A DNA stretch of 64,000 nucleotides. Origin: Humibacter sp035547335. Its GTDB lineage: Bacteria > Actinomycetota > Actinomycetes > Actinomycetales > Microbacteriaceae. This document shows, one piece after another, positions 1-9,693 of the stretch. Under the pieces are notes generated by a model. The model was not told the origin of the DNA and did not search any database. It saw only the letters and a program-made list of their open reading frames with translations. The position numbers were made by a program, and so were the translations under genes. Within the stretch, counting starts at the first letter, position 1. The number at the start of each line of letters is the position of its first letter. Location: contig NZ_DASZVF010000067.1 in the NCBI RefSeq assembly GCF_035547335.1, forward strand, positions 62,001-126,000, written 5' to 3'.

Positions 1-305
1 TCTCCGTCACCGACCAGGGGCCAGGCATCCCCCCTGAGGACCAGGACCGCGTCTTCGAACGCTTCTATCGAGTCGATCAGGCCCGTTCGAGAGCGACAGG
101 CGGCACCGGCCTCGGCCTCTCGATCGTGAAGCACGCCGTGCAGAATCACGGCGGCGAGGTGCGCGTGTGGTCGCAGCCCGGCCGCGGATCCACTTTCACC
201 ATCCGGCTCCCCGAGGCGGAAGGACCGACATCGGAGCCGCAGGCGCCCGACGAGTCCGACCGGCCATCGGAGACCGCCATGACCCAAGGAGAACGACCGA
301 TATGA
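1..305 (+). CDS. senX3: Sensor histidine kinase, 3' end only (SenX3-like)
   Basis: The gene is cut by the window edge; the reading frame begins at base 3. About 100 codons remain and cover the ATP-binding end of a histidine kinase: a G1/F-box stretch (DQGPGIP, then VFERFYRVD), a G2 box (GGTGLGLSIVKH) and the closing strand (GSTFTIRLP), followed by an acidic tail. The stop codon TGA overlaps the ATG of the next gene (ATGA, 302-305), so kinase and regulator are translationally coupled. The partner is an OmpR-type regulator of the RegX3 class. This makes SenX3, the phosphate-responsive kinase of actinobacteria, the best name. The sensing half lies outside the window, so the signal cannot be judged here. 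Confidence 0.82.
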   Translation, partial: SVTDQGPGIPPEDQDRVFERFYRVDQARSRATGGTGLGLSIVKHAVQNHGGEVRVWSQPGRGSTFTIRLPEAEGPTSEPQAPDESDRPSETAMTQGERPI

Positions 306-985
306 CCCGCATCCTGCTCGTGGAAGACGAGGAGTCGCTGAGCGAGCCGCTCGCCTTCCTGCTCGGGCGAGAGGGATACGAGGTGGCAGTGGCCGCCGAC
401 GGCGTCGCCGCGCTCACCGAGTTCGATCGCGAAGGTGCCGATCTCGTGCTGCTCGACCTCATGCTTCCCGGCATACCAGGAACGGAGGTGTGCAAGCAGC
501 TTCGTTCGCGTTCGAACGTTCCCATCATCATGCTCACGGCGAAGGACTCGGAGGTCGACATCGTCGTCGGTCTGGAGCTGGGGGCCGACGACTACGTCAC
601 CAAGCCGTACTCCACGAGGGAGCTGCTCGCACGCATCCGGGCGGTGCTGCGGCGGCGGACGGAGGAGGCGCCGTTCGACGACGGCATCCTCGAGGCGGGC
701 AGCGTGCGCATGGATGTCGACCGGCACACCGTCTCGGTCGCCGGCGTCGAGACGCCCATGCCGCTCAAGGAATTCGAGCTGCTGGAGCTGCTGCTGCGCA
801 ACGCCGGCCGCGTGCTCACCAGGGGACAGCTGATCGACAGGGTGTGGGGCAGCGACTACTTCGGCGACACGAAGACGCTCGACGTGCACATCAAGCGCAT
901 CCGTTCCCGCATCGAGCAGAACCCGTCGGAGCCGCAGATGCTCGTCACCGTGCGCGGGCTGGGCTACCGTTTCGAGGACAGCTGA
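302..985 (+). CDS. regX3: OmpR/PhoB-family response regulator, RegX3-like
   Basis: The protein has 227 residues: an N-terminal receiver domain and a C-terminal winged-helix DNA-binding domain. The receiver shows the acidic pocket (VEDE, residues 7-10), the phospho-acceptor Asp52 in LLDLMLP and Lys101 in VTKPYS. The winged helix runs from about residue 130 to the end (LKEFELLELLL, LDVHIKRIRSRIE, VRGLGYRFE). The ATG at 302 overlaps the kinase stop codon and is chosen over the upstream in-frame codon at 167, which would add 45 residues of junk. In actinobacteria SenX3-RegX3 controls phosphate-starvation genes. The exact regulon here is inferred from family only. Confidence 0.85.
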   Translation: MTRILLVEDEESLSEPLAFLLGREGYEVAVAADGVAALTEFDREGADLVLLDLMLPGIPGTEVCKQLRSRSNVPIIMLTAKDSEVDIVVGLELGADDYVTKPYSTRELLARIRAVLRRRTEEAPFDDGILEAGSVRMDVDRHTVSVAGVETPMPLKEFELLELLLRNAGRVLTRGQLIDRVWGSDYFGDTKTLDVHIKRIRSRIEQNPSEPQMLVTVRGLGYRFEDS

Positions 986-1166
986 CGGCTCAGCTCCGGG
1001 TGGCGCGCAGGTCCTTCAGAGCTCGCGCTGACGCGCCGCAAGAAGGCGGCATGGCGGCGTCGCGAGCGGGCATGCCCCGTGGCGCGAACGTAGCGTGCCG
1101 CCGCGGCGCGAACCTGGCCGCGAGCGACGGGGAGCCTCGCGCTTCGACCCCTGGCGGGCGCGGGCG

Positions 1167-1628
1167 TCACCGCGTGGGAGCGAACGCCTCGTATCCGGGG
1201 AACGTCGACGACAGCACCGGCACCTGGATCTGGGCGCCCGTCGCATCAGCGTATGTGAAGTAGACGTCGGTCAGCGAGCCTGGCTTCGCGTCCAGCCCCG
1301 TGAACTCGATGCGCCGTCCTTCGCCGCCGACCTTCTTGATGCCGTCAGCCGGAATGGCGATGTCGTGCGACGACGAACCGTGGTGGACCGTCAGGTAGTG
1401 CGCCTTGTCCTCGTTGTTGACGAAGGTGACGACGAGGTTGCCGATCGTGCCCCTGGTGTTGGAGACGATGACCGCGTTGCGGATGTCGATCTTGCCCACG
1501 GATCCGTTCACGCCGTGAGCGGTCTCCTTGATGTACAGGGTGTCCTGCGGAGTGAGCAGGGTGCAGCCCGACATGCCCGCCGTGAGTCCGAGAGCGAGAA
1601 CGATGGATGCCGCTACGCGCGCCTTCAC
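1167..1628 (-). CDS. Small lipoprotein, unknown function
   Basis: The product has about 153 residues, with a short basic start, a hydrophobic stretch and a lipobox ending in Cys (GMSGC), so it should be a membrane-anchored lipoprotein. A GTG start at 1628 is chosen because GGAGG lies seven bases upstream; a longer in-frame start at 1649 lacks such a site. The mature part looks beta-rich (repeated short strands such as NAVIVSNTRGTIGNLVVTFVNNEDKAHYLTV) and may be a small Ig-like or cupredoxin-like sandwich, but no metal-binding motif is evident. It is divergent from carD. I do not recognise a named family. Confidence 0.7.
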   Translation of the reverse strand: MKARVAASIVLALGLTAGMSGCTLLTPQDTLYIKETAHGVNGSVGKIDIRNAVIVSNTRGTIGNLVVTFVNNEDKAHYLTVHHGSSSHDIAIPADGIKKVGGEGRRIEFTGLDAKPGSLTDVYFTYADATGAQIQVPVLSSTFPGYEAFAPTR

Positions 1629-1789
1629 TTCAGATCCTCCAAGTCGCACCGGGCCGGCCGGATCGGCCTGTTACGAACACCGCGGATTGCCTTTCGAGCC
1701 TACCGTATCGCGGTCGGCGGCCGACCGGCGGCACAGGATAGCACGGCCCTGCTGTGGTATCCTAGACGCTGCTGAAGGGACTGCTATCT

Positions 1790-2272
1790 ATGCTTTTCGA
1801 GGTCGGCGAGACTGTCGTTTACCCGCACCACGGTGCCGCAACCATCACCGAGGTGAAGAAGAGAATCATCAAGGGTGAAGAGAAGGTCTACCTCAAGCTC
1901 AACGTCACCCAAGGCGACCTGACGATCGAGGTTCCGGCCGAGAACGTCGACCTGGTCGGGGTCAGGGACGTGATCGGCAAAGAGGGCCTCGACAAGGTGT
2001 TCGAGGTGCTGCGCGCCCAGTTCACCGAGGAACCGACCAACTGGTCCCGCCGCTACAAGGCGAACCTCGAGAAGCTCGCCTCCGGCGACGTGATCAAGGT
2101 CTCGGAGGTCGTGCGCGACCTCTGGCGTCGCGACCAGGACCGCGGACTGTCCGCGGGAGAGAAGCGTATGCTCGCCAAGGCGCGGCAGATCCTCATCTCG
2201 GAGCTTGCCCTGGCGGAGAAGACCGACGAGGAGCAGGCCTCCAGCGTGCTCGACGAGGTCCTCGCCTCGTAG
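1790..2272 (+). CDS. carD: CarD-family RNA polymerase-binding transcription factor
   Basis: The protein has 160 residues and matches actinobacterial CarD along its whole length. The N-terminal domain (about 1-55) is the RNA polymerase beta-subunit-interacting domain (FEVGETVVYPHHGAATI). The C-terminal helical domain (about 60-160) binds DNA and carries Trp85, the residue that wedges into the promoter bubble in the mycobacterial protein. CarD stabilises open complexes at housekeeping promoters, especially rRNA. The downstream order ispDF-cysS-rlmB is the standard actinobacterial arrangement. A possible -10 element TATCCT lies at 1758-1763. Confidence 0.93.
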   Translation: MLFEVGETVVYPHHGAATITEVKKRIIKGEEKVYLKLNVTQGDLTIEVPAENVDLVGVRDVIGKEGLDKVFEVLRAQFTEEPTNWSRRYKANLEKLASGDVIKVSEVVRDLWRRDQDRGLSAGEKRMLAKARQILISELALAEKTDEEQASSVLDEVLAS

Positions 2273-2306
2273 TCGCTGCGACCGAGCTCGCACTACGCTC
2301 ATCGGC

Positions 2307-3476
2307 ATGAGCGCATTCTCGCCGCGCGTGGCGGTCATCGTGGTGGCCGCAGGCTCCGGAACACGACTCGGCGCGGGACTGCCGAAGGCGTTCGTGTCCG
2401 TCGGCGGCCTGACGCTGCTCGAGCACGCCGTACATGCCGTGAACGGCATGAGTTCGCATGCCCGTCTCGTGGCCGTGGTGCCTGCCGAGCGGGCCGACGA
2501 GGTGCGTGAGCTGTTGCGACCTCTCGCCTCTGAAGCGGTCGTCGTGGCGGGCGGTGCCAGCAGGCAGGCATCCGTCGCGGCCGGCCTGGCCGTGCTCGAC
2601 GAGGCGATCGAGGTCGTGCTGGTGCACGACGCCGCGCGCGCGTTCACGCCATCCGAGCAGTTCGACGCCGTGGTGGAGGCCGTCGACGCGGGCGGCGAAG
2701 GCGTCGTACCCGGCCTCCCCGTGAGCGATACCATCAAGCGCACGGATGCCGCAGCGCGCGTCGTCGACACCGTCGACCGTTCCGAGCTGGTCGCCGTGCA
2801 GACGCCGCAGGGGTTTCCACGCGGCATTCTCGAGGCGGCGTACGCGGCCGCCAAGGAGGAGGCGACGGACGACGCGGCACTGGTCGCCGCCATCGGGCAC
2901 CCAGTGCGCATCGTGGCCGGTGCTGCGCTGGCGTTCAAGATCACGACGCCTGCCGACCTCGCCAGAGCCGAGCAGCTGTTCGGCGGTTCGGCTCTCACGC
3001 AGCGCGTCGGGCTCGGAACGGACACCCACGCGTTCGCCGACGGCGGCGAGCTGCGGCTCGCCTGTCTCGCCTGGCCGGGAGTGCCGGCGCTCGCCGGCCA
3101 CAGCGACGGAGACGCGGTCGCGCACGCGATCGTCGACGCGCTGCTGTCCGCCGCTGGGCTCGGCGACATCGGGTCCGTGTTCGGCACGGACGATCCGCGC
3201 TTCGCCGGCGCGCACGGCGACGTGTTCCTTCGTGCCGTTCGAGAACGGCTCGCCGAGACCGGCTGGCGGGTGGCGAACGTGAGCGTGCAGCTCGTCGGCA
3301 ACCAGCCCCGCTTCTCGCCGAGACGCACCGAGGCGGAGGCCGTGCTGTCCGGCATCCTCGGCGCGCCCGTCTCCGTGTCGGCGACCACCACCGACGGCCT
3401 GGGCTTCACCGGTCGGGGCGAGGGCGTAACGGCGATCGCGACAGCGCTTGTTGCCAGCCGACGCCCCATAAGCTGA
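2307..3476 (+). CDS. ispDF: Bifunctional MEP cytidylyltransferase / MECDP synthase (IspDF)
   Basis: This 389-residue protein fuses two enzymes of the non-mevalonate isoprenoid pathway. Residues 1 to about 225 are IspD, which makes CDP-methylerythritol from MEP and CTP; visible motifs are VVAAGSGTRLG (nucleotide binding), VLVHDAARAF and QTPQGF. Residues from about 231 onward are IspF, which cyclises the CDP-phosphate intermediate; visible motifs are LGTDTHAF (metal-binding Asp and His), AGHSDGDAVAHAIVDALL and TTTDGLGFTGRGEG. The ATG at 2307 is chosen because the nucleotide-binding loop follows directly. Fused IspDF proteins occur in Microbacteriaceae and several proteobacteria, whereas mycobacteria have separate genes. 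Confidence 0.93.
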   Translation: MSAFSPRVAVIVVAAGSGTRLGAGLPKAFVSVGGLTLLEHAVHAVNGMSSHARLVAVVPAERADEVRELLRPLASEAVVVAGGASRQASVAAGLAVLDEAIEVVLVHDAARAFTPSEQFDAVVEAVDAGGEGVVPGLPVSDTIKRTDAAARVVDTVDRSELVAVQTPQGFPRGILEAAYAAAKEEATDDAALVAAIGHPVRIVAGAALAFKITTPADLARAEQLFGGSALTQRVGLGTDTHAFADGGELRLACLAWPGVPALAGHSDGDAVAHAIVDALLSAAGLGDIGSVFGTDDPRFAGAHGDVFLRAVRERLAETGWRVANVSVQLVGNQPRFSPRRTEAEAVLSGILGAPVSVSATTTDGLGFTGRGEGVTAIATALVASRRPIS

Positions 3477-3480
3477 CTCT

Positions 3481-4920
3481 GTGGGAATCCGACTGTACGA
3501 CACGAGAGCCGCGGGACTGCGCGACTTCGTTCCGATCGAGACCGGCAAGGTCGGCATCTACGTCTGCGGCCCCACCGTGCAGTCCTCCCCGCACATCGGG
3601 CATCTGCGCTCCGCGCTGGTCTACGACCAGATGCGCAGATGGTTCAACTACCGCGGATACGAGGTCACACTCGTGCGCAACGTCACCGACATCGACGACA
3701 AGGTGCTCATCAACGCCGCCGCCGCGCAGGCATCCGGCAGCAGCGAGCAGTGGTGGGCGCTGGCCTACCGCTACGAGCGCGAGTTCGACGAGGGATACCG
3801 CGCCCTCGGCATCCAGCCGCCCACCTACGAACCGCGTGCGACGGCGAACATCCCGCAGATGCAGGAGCTCATCGCGCGCCTGATCGAGGGCGAGCACGCG
3901 TATGTGGCCGATGACGCCTCCGGCGACGTGTACTTCGACGTGCACAGCTGGCCGCACTACGGGGAGCTGACGAAGCAGAGCATCGATGCCATGGAGCCGG
4001 CGACGGATGCCGACCCGCGGGCCAAGCGCGACCCCCGCGACTTCGCGCTCTGGAAAGGCCGCAAGGACGACGAGCCGGAGTCGGCCGCGTGGGAGAGCCC
4101 GTGGGGACCGGGGCGCCCGGGCTGGCACATCGAGTGCTCCGCCATGTCGTCCCGCTATCTCGGCCCGCACTTCGACATCCACGGCGGGGGCCTCGACCTG
4201 CGCTTCCCGCACCACGAGAACGAGGTAGCCCAGTCGACCGCGGCCGGGAACGCGTTCGCCGAATATTGGGTGCACAACGGCCTCGTGAACATCTCCGGCC
4301 AGAAGATGTCGAAGTCGCTCGGCAACTCCGTCTACGCGGCCGACCTGCTGGGCACCGCGCGGCCGCTCGTCGTGCGCTACTACCTCGGCTCGGCGCACTA
4401 CCGCTCCACGATCGATTTCACGGAGAGCTCGCTGGCCGAGGCGGAGGCGGCGATGGAGCGAATCTCGGGCTTCCTCGAGCGCGTCGACCGGCGCCTGGCC
4501 GGCACGAGGTTCGCCTCCAGCGGCGCCGAGGTGATCCCCGAGGAGTTCGCCAGGGCGATGGACGACGACTTCGCCGTTCCGCAGGCGCTGGCGGTGCTGC
4601 ACGACACCGTGCGCGCGGGCAACCAGGCGCTCGACGGCGAGGACCTCGGCGCTGCAGCGACGGCGAGGGGACAGGTCGAGGCCATGACGGAGGTGCTCGG
4701 CATCAATCCGCTGTCCCCGCAGTGGCAGGCGGCGCGAGGGGACACCCGGGCGCGCACGGCTCTGGATGCCCTGCTGCGCCGGCTTCTCACCGACCGGCAG
4801 GCGGCACGCCAGGCCCGGGACTTCGCCCTTGCCGACCGCATCCGCTCGGAGCTGGCCGAGGCGGGCATCACGATCGAAGACACCCCGACGGGTGCGCATT
4901 GGAGTATCGATGGCGAATAA
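3481..4920 (+). CDS. cysS: Cysteinyl-tRNA synthetase
   Basis: The protein has 479 residues and starts at GTG, four bases after the ispDF stop. It charges tRNA-Cys with cysteine. The class I signatures are present: HIGH at residues 38-41 after the zinc-ligand Cys29 (VCGPTVQSSP), and KMSKS at 275-279. The zinc-site stretch GWHIECSAMS and the HHENE segment are intact. The C-terminal helical region (about 330-479) is the DALR-type tRNA-binding part. The last codons overlap the start of the rRNA methyltransferase gene, as is usual in actinobacteria. Confidence 0.95.
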   Translation: MGIRLYDTRAAGLRDFVPIETGKVGIYVCGPTVQSSPHIGHLRSALVYDQMRRWFNYRGYEVTLVRNVTDIDDKVLINAAAAQASGSSEQWWALAYRYEREFDEGYRALGIQPPTYEPRATANIPQMQELIARLIEGEHAYVADDASGDVYFDVHSWPHYGELTKQSIDAMEPATDADPRAKRDPRDFALWKGRKDDEPESAAWESPWGPGRPGWHIECSAMSSRYLGPHFDIHGGGLDLRFPHHENEVAQSTAAGNAFAEYWVHNGLVNISGQKMSKSLGNSVYAADLLGTARPLVVRYYLGSAHYRSTIDFTESSLAEAEAAMERISGFLERVDRRLAGTRFASSGAEVIPEEFARAMDDDFAVPQALAVLHDTVRAGNQALDGEDLGAAATARGQVEAMTEVLGINPLSPQWQAARGDTRARTALDALLRRLLTDRQAARQARDFALADRIRSELAEAGITIEDTPTGAHWSIDGE

Positions 4921-5911
4921 GCCGCGCGCGGGTGCCGTGCGCAAATCGAAGAAGGGCCCGACCAAGGGCACGGGCGGCAACGGCCGCAAGGCGCTCGAGG
5001 GCAAGGGACCGACGCCCAAGGCGGAGGACCGGCCGTATCACGTGGCGGCCAAGCGCAAGGCGCTCGCCGATCGTGCGTCGGCGAAGGCGGCCGCTCGCGG
5101 TGGCCAGCGGTCCAACACAGGAGGCGGGACGACCGCGCGCAGAGCCACCTCCGACGACTCCGAGATCGTCACCGGCCGCAACTCGGTGCTCGAGGCGCTG
5201 CGCGCACGCATCCCCGCCACCACGCTGTACATCGCGGCGCGGATCGAGCTGGACGACCGGGTCAAGGAGATCATGAGCACGGCCACCAAGCGGGGCATCC
5301 CCGTCTTGGAGGTCATGCGTCCTGAGCTGGACAGGCTCTCCGGCAGGGACGCGGTGCATCAGGGCGTGGCGCTCAAGGTGCCGCCCTACGAGTACCGGCA
5401 TGCCGACGACGTGCTCGACGCCACGCTGAGCGCCGGCCAGACGCCCCTGTTCGTCGCGCTGGACGGTGTGACGGATCCGCGCAACCTAGGCGCGATCATC
5501 CGCTCGACGGCGGCTTTCGGCGGGCAGACCGTGATCGTTCCTCAGCGTCGCTCGGTCGGCCTGACGGCGTCGGCGTGGAAGACGTCGGCGGGAGCAGCCG
5601 CTCGCACCCCGGTGTCGATGGCGGCCAACCTGACGCAGACCCTGAAGGGACTGAAGAAGCGCGGGCTGTTCGTGCTCGGCCTGGACGGGGACGGCGACGT
5701 CTCGCTGCACGATCTCGAGCTCGCCGACCGCGGCGTCGTCATCGTCGTCGGGAGCGAAGGCAAGGGGCTGTCCCGGCTGGTGAGCGAGACGTGCGACGCG
5801 ATCGTCTCGATTCCGATCTCGTCCGCGACGGAGTCGCTCAACGCCGGCATCGCCGCGAGCGTCACTCTGTACGAGATCGCGAAGCGGCGTGCGGAGGCGT
5901 CCGCCCGCTGA
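4910..5911 (+). CDS. rlmB: 23S rRNA (guanosine-2'-O-)-methyltransferase, TrmH/RlmB family
   Basis: The protein has 333 residues. It starts at the ATG at 4910, inside the last codons of cysS in another frame. Residues 1-80 are a Lys/Arg/Gly-rich unstructured extension common in actinobacterial RlmB proteins. Next comes the SpoU substrate-binding domain (GRNSVLEALRARIP). The SPOUT methyltransferase domain has its knot motifs intact: LDGVTDPRNLGAIIRSTAAFG, GSEGKGLSRLV and IPISSATESLNAG. It methylates a ribose in 23S rRNA using S-adenosylmethionine. The exact target nucleotide is inferred from family. Confidence 0.9.
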   Translation: MANKPRAGAVRKSKKGPTKGTGGNGRKALEGKGPTPKAEDRPYHVAAKRKALADRASAKAAARGGQRSNTGGGTTARRATSDDSEIVTGRNSVLEALRARIPATTLYIAARIELDDRVKEIMSTATKRGIPVLEVMRPELDRLSGRDAVHQGVALKVPPYEYRHADDVLDATLSAGQTPLFVALDGVTDPRNLGAIIRSTAAFGGQTVIVPQRRSVGLTASAWKTSAGAAARTPVSMAANLTQTLKGLKKRGLFVLGLDGDGDVSLHDLELADRGVVIVVGSEGKGLSRLVSETCDAIVSIPISSATESLNAGIAASVTLYEIAKRRAEASAR

Positions 5912-6000
5912 GTCCGCGCCATCCGCCGCCGGTGCCGACGGCCGGCAGCGGCGGCCCGGCCTAGCCTGGAGGGGACTGCTCGCCCCGAAAGGTGCTGATC

Positions 6001-6894
6001 ATGGACGATCGACAACGACTGCTCGCGCGCGTGTACTCGCGGGAGGGAGCGGCGGAGGAGCCCCAGGAGTACCGTGACCCGAGCACCGGAACGCCGGTGC
6101 GCATGACGCCCAGCGAGTGGGCGCTCGCCGAGTTCGACCGGCTGCACCCCGCCGAAGTGTCCACCGCTTCGGACCGGGACGCGGTGGACAGGGGCCTCGG
6201 TGGTTCCCGGATGCATCCGATCGGCGCGGCTGCCCGGAACGACGCGGCACGTGTCGGCGATGCAGCGGATGCCCGCAGCCGCGACAGCGAGCAGCCCGCG
6301 GAGGGCGAGGACGAGGACCAGGGCGAGGGCGACAGCGGCCGCACCACCGGCGGGCGGGGTCGCAGCCCCTCGGTGGTGAGGCGAGCAGCACCCGTGCTGA
6401 TCGGTGCCGGGGCCTTCGTGCTCGGCGTGCTCGTGGCGACCGGCATCTCCGCAGCGATCGGCGGGGGAGACCACGCGCCGTCCACGCCGGCAGCCGCGAC
6501 TACGACGATCATCCCCGACGACGCCTTCCGACCGCTTCCCGGTCCCGCCATCCAGGAGTTCTTCAGAACGGCGCCCAGGGTCGACGATCTGCCGGCCGCT
6601 GTGACGAGCGGCTTCGTTCCCACGTCGTTCCACCTGGTCGCGGGCAGCGTCACGATGCAACAGAGCGCGACGCTCTACGCCGCGAAGCGGCTCGACGACG
6701 AATACTGCCTCGTGGCCGTCGCGGGAGGGAACCGGGTGGCTGAGACGTGCTCGACCGTGGAAGGCATCGCTCTGCACGGCCTCACGCTGGCGAAGGATGC
6801 CGTTCGCGACGTCGACGGACGCCCGCTCACCGTCACGGTCACCGCGGCGAGGGACGGCACGATCAGATGGGAGGCGATGCCGTCGGCGGGCTGA
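6001..6894 (+). CDS. Single-span membrane protein, unknown function
   Basis: The product has 297 residues. The N-terminal 120 residues are polar and acidic (STGTPVRMTPSEWALAEFDRLHP, then an EGEDEDQGEG run). One hydrophobic segment follows at about residues 135-160 (VLIGAGAFVLGVLVATGISAAIG). The outer domain of about 135 residues is soluble and has two Cys (YCLVAV, ETCST) that could pair outside the cell. The ATG at 6001 is chosen over the GTG at 5992 because of a GAAAGG site about eight bases upstream. I do not recognise a family. The layout suggests a small actinobacterial envelope protein with a cytoplasmic disordered tail. Confidence 0.7.
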   Translation: MDDRQRLLARVYSREGAAEEPQEYRDPSTGTPVRMTPSEWALAEFDRLHPAEVSTASDRDAVDRGLGGSRMHPIGAAARNDAARVGDAADARSRDSEQPAEGEDEDQGEGDSGRTTGGRGRSPSVVRRAAPVLIGAGAFVLGVLVATGISAAIGGGDHAPSTPAAATTTIIPDDAFRPLPGPAIQEFFRTAPRVDDLPAAVTSGFVPTSFHLVAGSVTMQQSATLYAAKRLDDEYCLVAVAGGNRVAETCSTVEGIALHGLTLAKDAVRDVDGRPLTVTVTAARDGTIRWEAMPSAG

Positions 6895-6907
6895 GCGCGG
6901 CCTGCGT

Positions 6908-8209
6908 TCAGACCTTGGACATCCAGTCCTCGTCGTCCGCTTCGTCGTCGACGACGGAGACGGGCACGGTGAAGGCCTCGGTGACCGGGGCGATCACCGT
7001 CGCCTCGTCGCGGCGATGACGGAGCACGTCGTTGATGTACGACGACAGCGCCTCCGCGAGCGGAACGTCGCGCCCCTGCTCCTGGGACATGAACCACCTG
7101 TGGTCAAGAAGCTGGTGGAAGACCTCGGCCGGCTCGAGCTTGCCCCGCAGCTCGGCCGGGATGGCCCGCACGACCGGCTCGAACACCCTCATCAGCCACT
7201 CGTGGGCGATGGCCTCCTCGTCCAGGCCCTGCTTGGCCACCGTCGCCGCGTAGGAGTCCAGGTCGTTCAGAAGGCGCCGCGCCTGGTTCTCGCCGGTGTC
7301 CAGCCCCGTGAGCCGCAGCAGACGCCGCTGGTGGTGACCGGCATCCACGACCTTCGGCTGAATGCGCACGGTGCCGCTGTCGGTGCCGGTGCTGCGGATG
7401 GCGAGCTCCTCGATGTCGAAGCCGAGCTCGTTGAGCCTGCGCACGCGTTCGGCGATGCGCCAGCGATCGGATGCCGAGAAGGACTCGCTGCCGGTGAGCT
7501 CCTTCCAGAGCACCCGGTAGGCGGCGACGATTCCGCCGGAGACGTCGACCGGGTCGACCTCCTCGGCAAGGCGACCGCCCGCCTGGATGTCCATGAGCTC
7601 GCCCGCGATGTTGACCCTCGCGATCTCGAGGTCGTTCTCGCGCTGGCCGTTCGACAGGCCGCCTTCGTAGAGCTGGCCGGTCTCGGCATCCACGAGATAG
7701 GCGGCGAACGCGCCGGCATCGCGGCGGAACAGCGTGTTGGAGAGCGAGACGTCGCCCCAGAAGAAGCCCACCATGTGCAGGCGCACGAGCAGCACCGCGA
7801 GAGCGTCGACGAGACGGGTCGCCGTGTCGGGTCGCAGGGTCTGCGAGTAGAGCGCGCGGTAGGGCAGCGAGAACTTGAGATGCCGCGTCACGAGCACGGG
7901 CTTCAGCGGCTTGCCGGAGTCATCCGACCGTCCCTCGATCACGGCCACCGGCTCGACGCACGGCACATCCAGGCGCTGGAGCGTGCGCAGCATGTCGTAC
8001 TCGCGTCTGGCCATCTCTCCCGTCGTCTCCTTGATGGCGATGACGTACCCGGAGAGGTTCGCGAAGCGCACCAGGTGACGCGAGATGCCCTTGGGAAGCA
8101 ACGCGATGTGCTCGTTGGACCACTTGTCCAACGGCAGGTTCCAGGGCAGGTCGAGGAGCGCGGGATCGACGGTTGCCGCGGTGATGTTGACGGAGCCGGC
8201 CATAGCCAT
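6908..8209 (-). CDS. DUF4032 protein with lipopolysaccharide-kinase-like core
   Basis: The protein has about 433 residues. The N-terminal half contains a degenerate protein-kinase/LPS-kinase fold: an ATP-site lysine region (YVIAIKETTG), a catalytic-loop-like GDVSLSNTLF and a metal-binding-like VDAETG. The C-terminal part matches DUF4032 as I know it (VRIQPKVVDAGHHQRRLLRLTGLDTGENQARRLLNDLDSY). Two Met codons compete as starts (8209 and 8203), and neither has a clear ribosome site. Proteins of this layout are common in actinobacteria, but no substrate is known to me. It is convergent with the preceding membrane-protein gene. Confidence 0.78.
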   Translation of the reverse strand: MAMAGSVNITAATVDPALLDLPWNLPLDKWSNEHIALLPKGISRHLVRFANLSGYVIAIKETTGEMARREYDMLRTLQRLDVPCVEPVAVIEGRSDDSGKPLKPVLVTRHLKFSLPYRALYSQTLRPDTATRLVDALAVLLVRLHMVGFFWGDVSLSNTLFRRDAGAFAAYLVDAETGQLYEGGLSNGQRENDLEIARVNIAGELMDIQAGGRLAEEVDPVDVSGGIVAAYRVLWKELTGSESFSASDRWRIAERVRRLNELGFDIEELAIRSTGTDSGTVRIQPKVVDAGHHQRRLLRLTGLDTGENQARRLLNDLDSYAATVAKQGLDEEAIAHEWLMRVFEPVVRAIPAELRGKLEPAEVFHQLLDHRWFMSQEQGRDVPLAEALSSYINDVLRHRRDEATVIAPVTEAFTVPVSVVDDEADDEDWMSKV

Positions 8210-8250
8210 CAAGCCTAGGGCGTGCGCGCTCCCCCGAGGGGTACAGCGAA

Positions 8251-8283
8251 GCCCCCGGCCCGAGCGAACTCGGAACCGGGGGC
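8251..8283 (-). terminator. Intrinsic terminator downstream of the sugar ABC ATPase gene
   Basis: Read on the minus strand this is a strong hairpin: GCCCCCGG, two unpaired bases, CCGAG, a TTCG loop, CTCGG, one unpaired base, then CCGGGGGC followed by TTCGCT. It lies 24 bases past the msmK stop and before the DUF4032 gene. It has only a short T tract, as is common in high-GC genomes. Confidence 0.7.
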
Positions 8284-8306
8284 CTCGATGATGGGATGCG
8301 CGAAGG

Positions 8307-9401
<1,095 letters not shown>

Positions 9402-9416
9402 GGTGTGTCTCCTTCA

Positions 9417-9434
9417 CCGGCAGGTACGTGCCGG
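9417..9434. promoter_or_regulatory. Inverted repeat upstream of msmK
   Basis: CCGGCA-N6-TGCCGG is a perfect 6-6-6 inverted repeat 16 bases upstream of the msmK start codon. It could be an operator for a sugar-responsive repressor or a leader hairpin close to the ribosome site. No regulator gene adjoins it. Confidence 0.35.
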
Positions 9435-9693
9435 ACGATCCGTTGTGATGGATGTTGTATGGCCATCGGTCGCCGATGACCAGGACCGATGCTACGACAA
9501 GAGTCGAGGATGCGCCGAATCGGGTTCGGGTCGTTGGGCGGAGACGCAGCGTTCACCCCGGTCGTGTTGCGCCTCTCCGCAGCGCTCGTCTGGGCATTTC
9601 CCAGAGTGCGGCTCTAGGGTTGTGGCGTTCGCGTGCCGCCTTGCCGCATGCCCCCCGAACCTGACACAGCTTTCGCACCTGAAGTGAGATCGA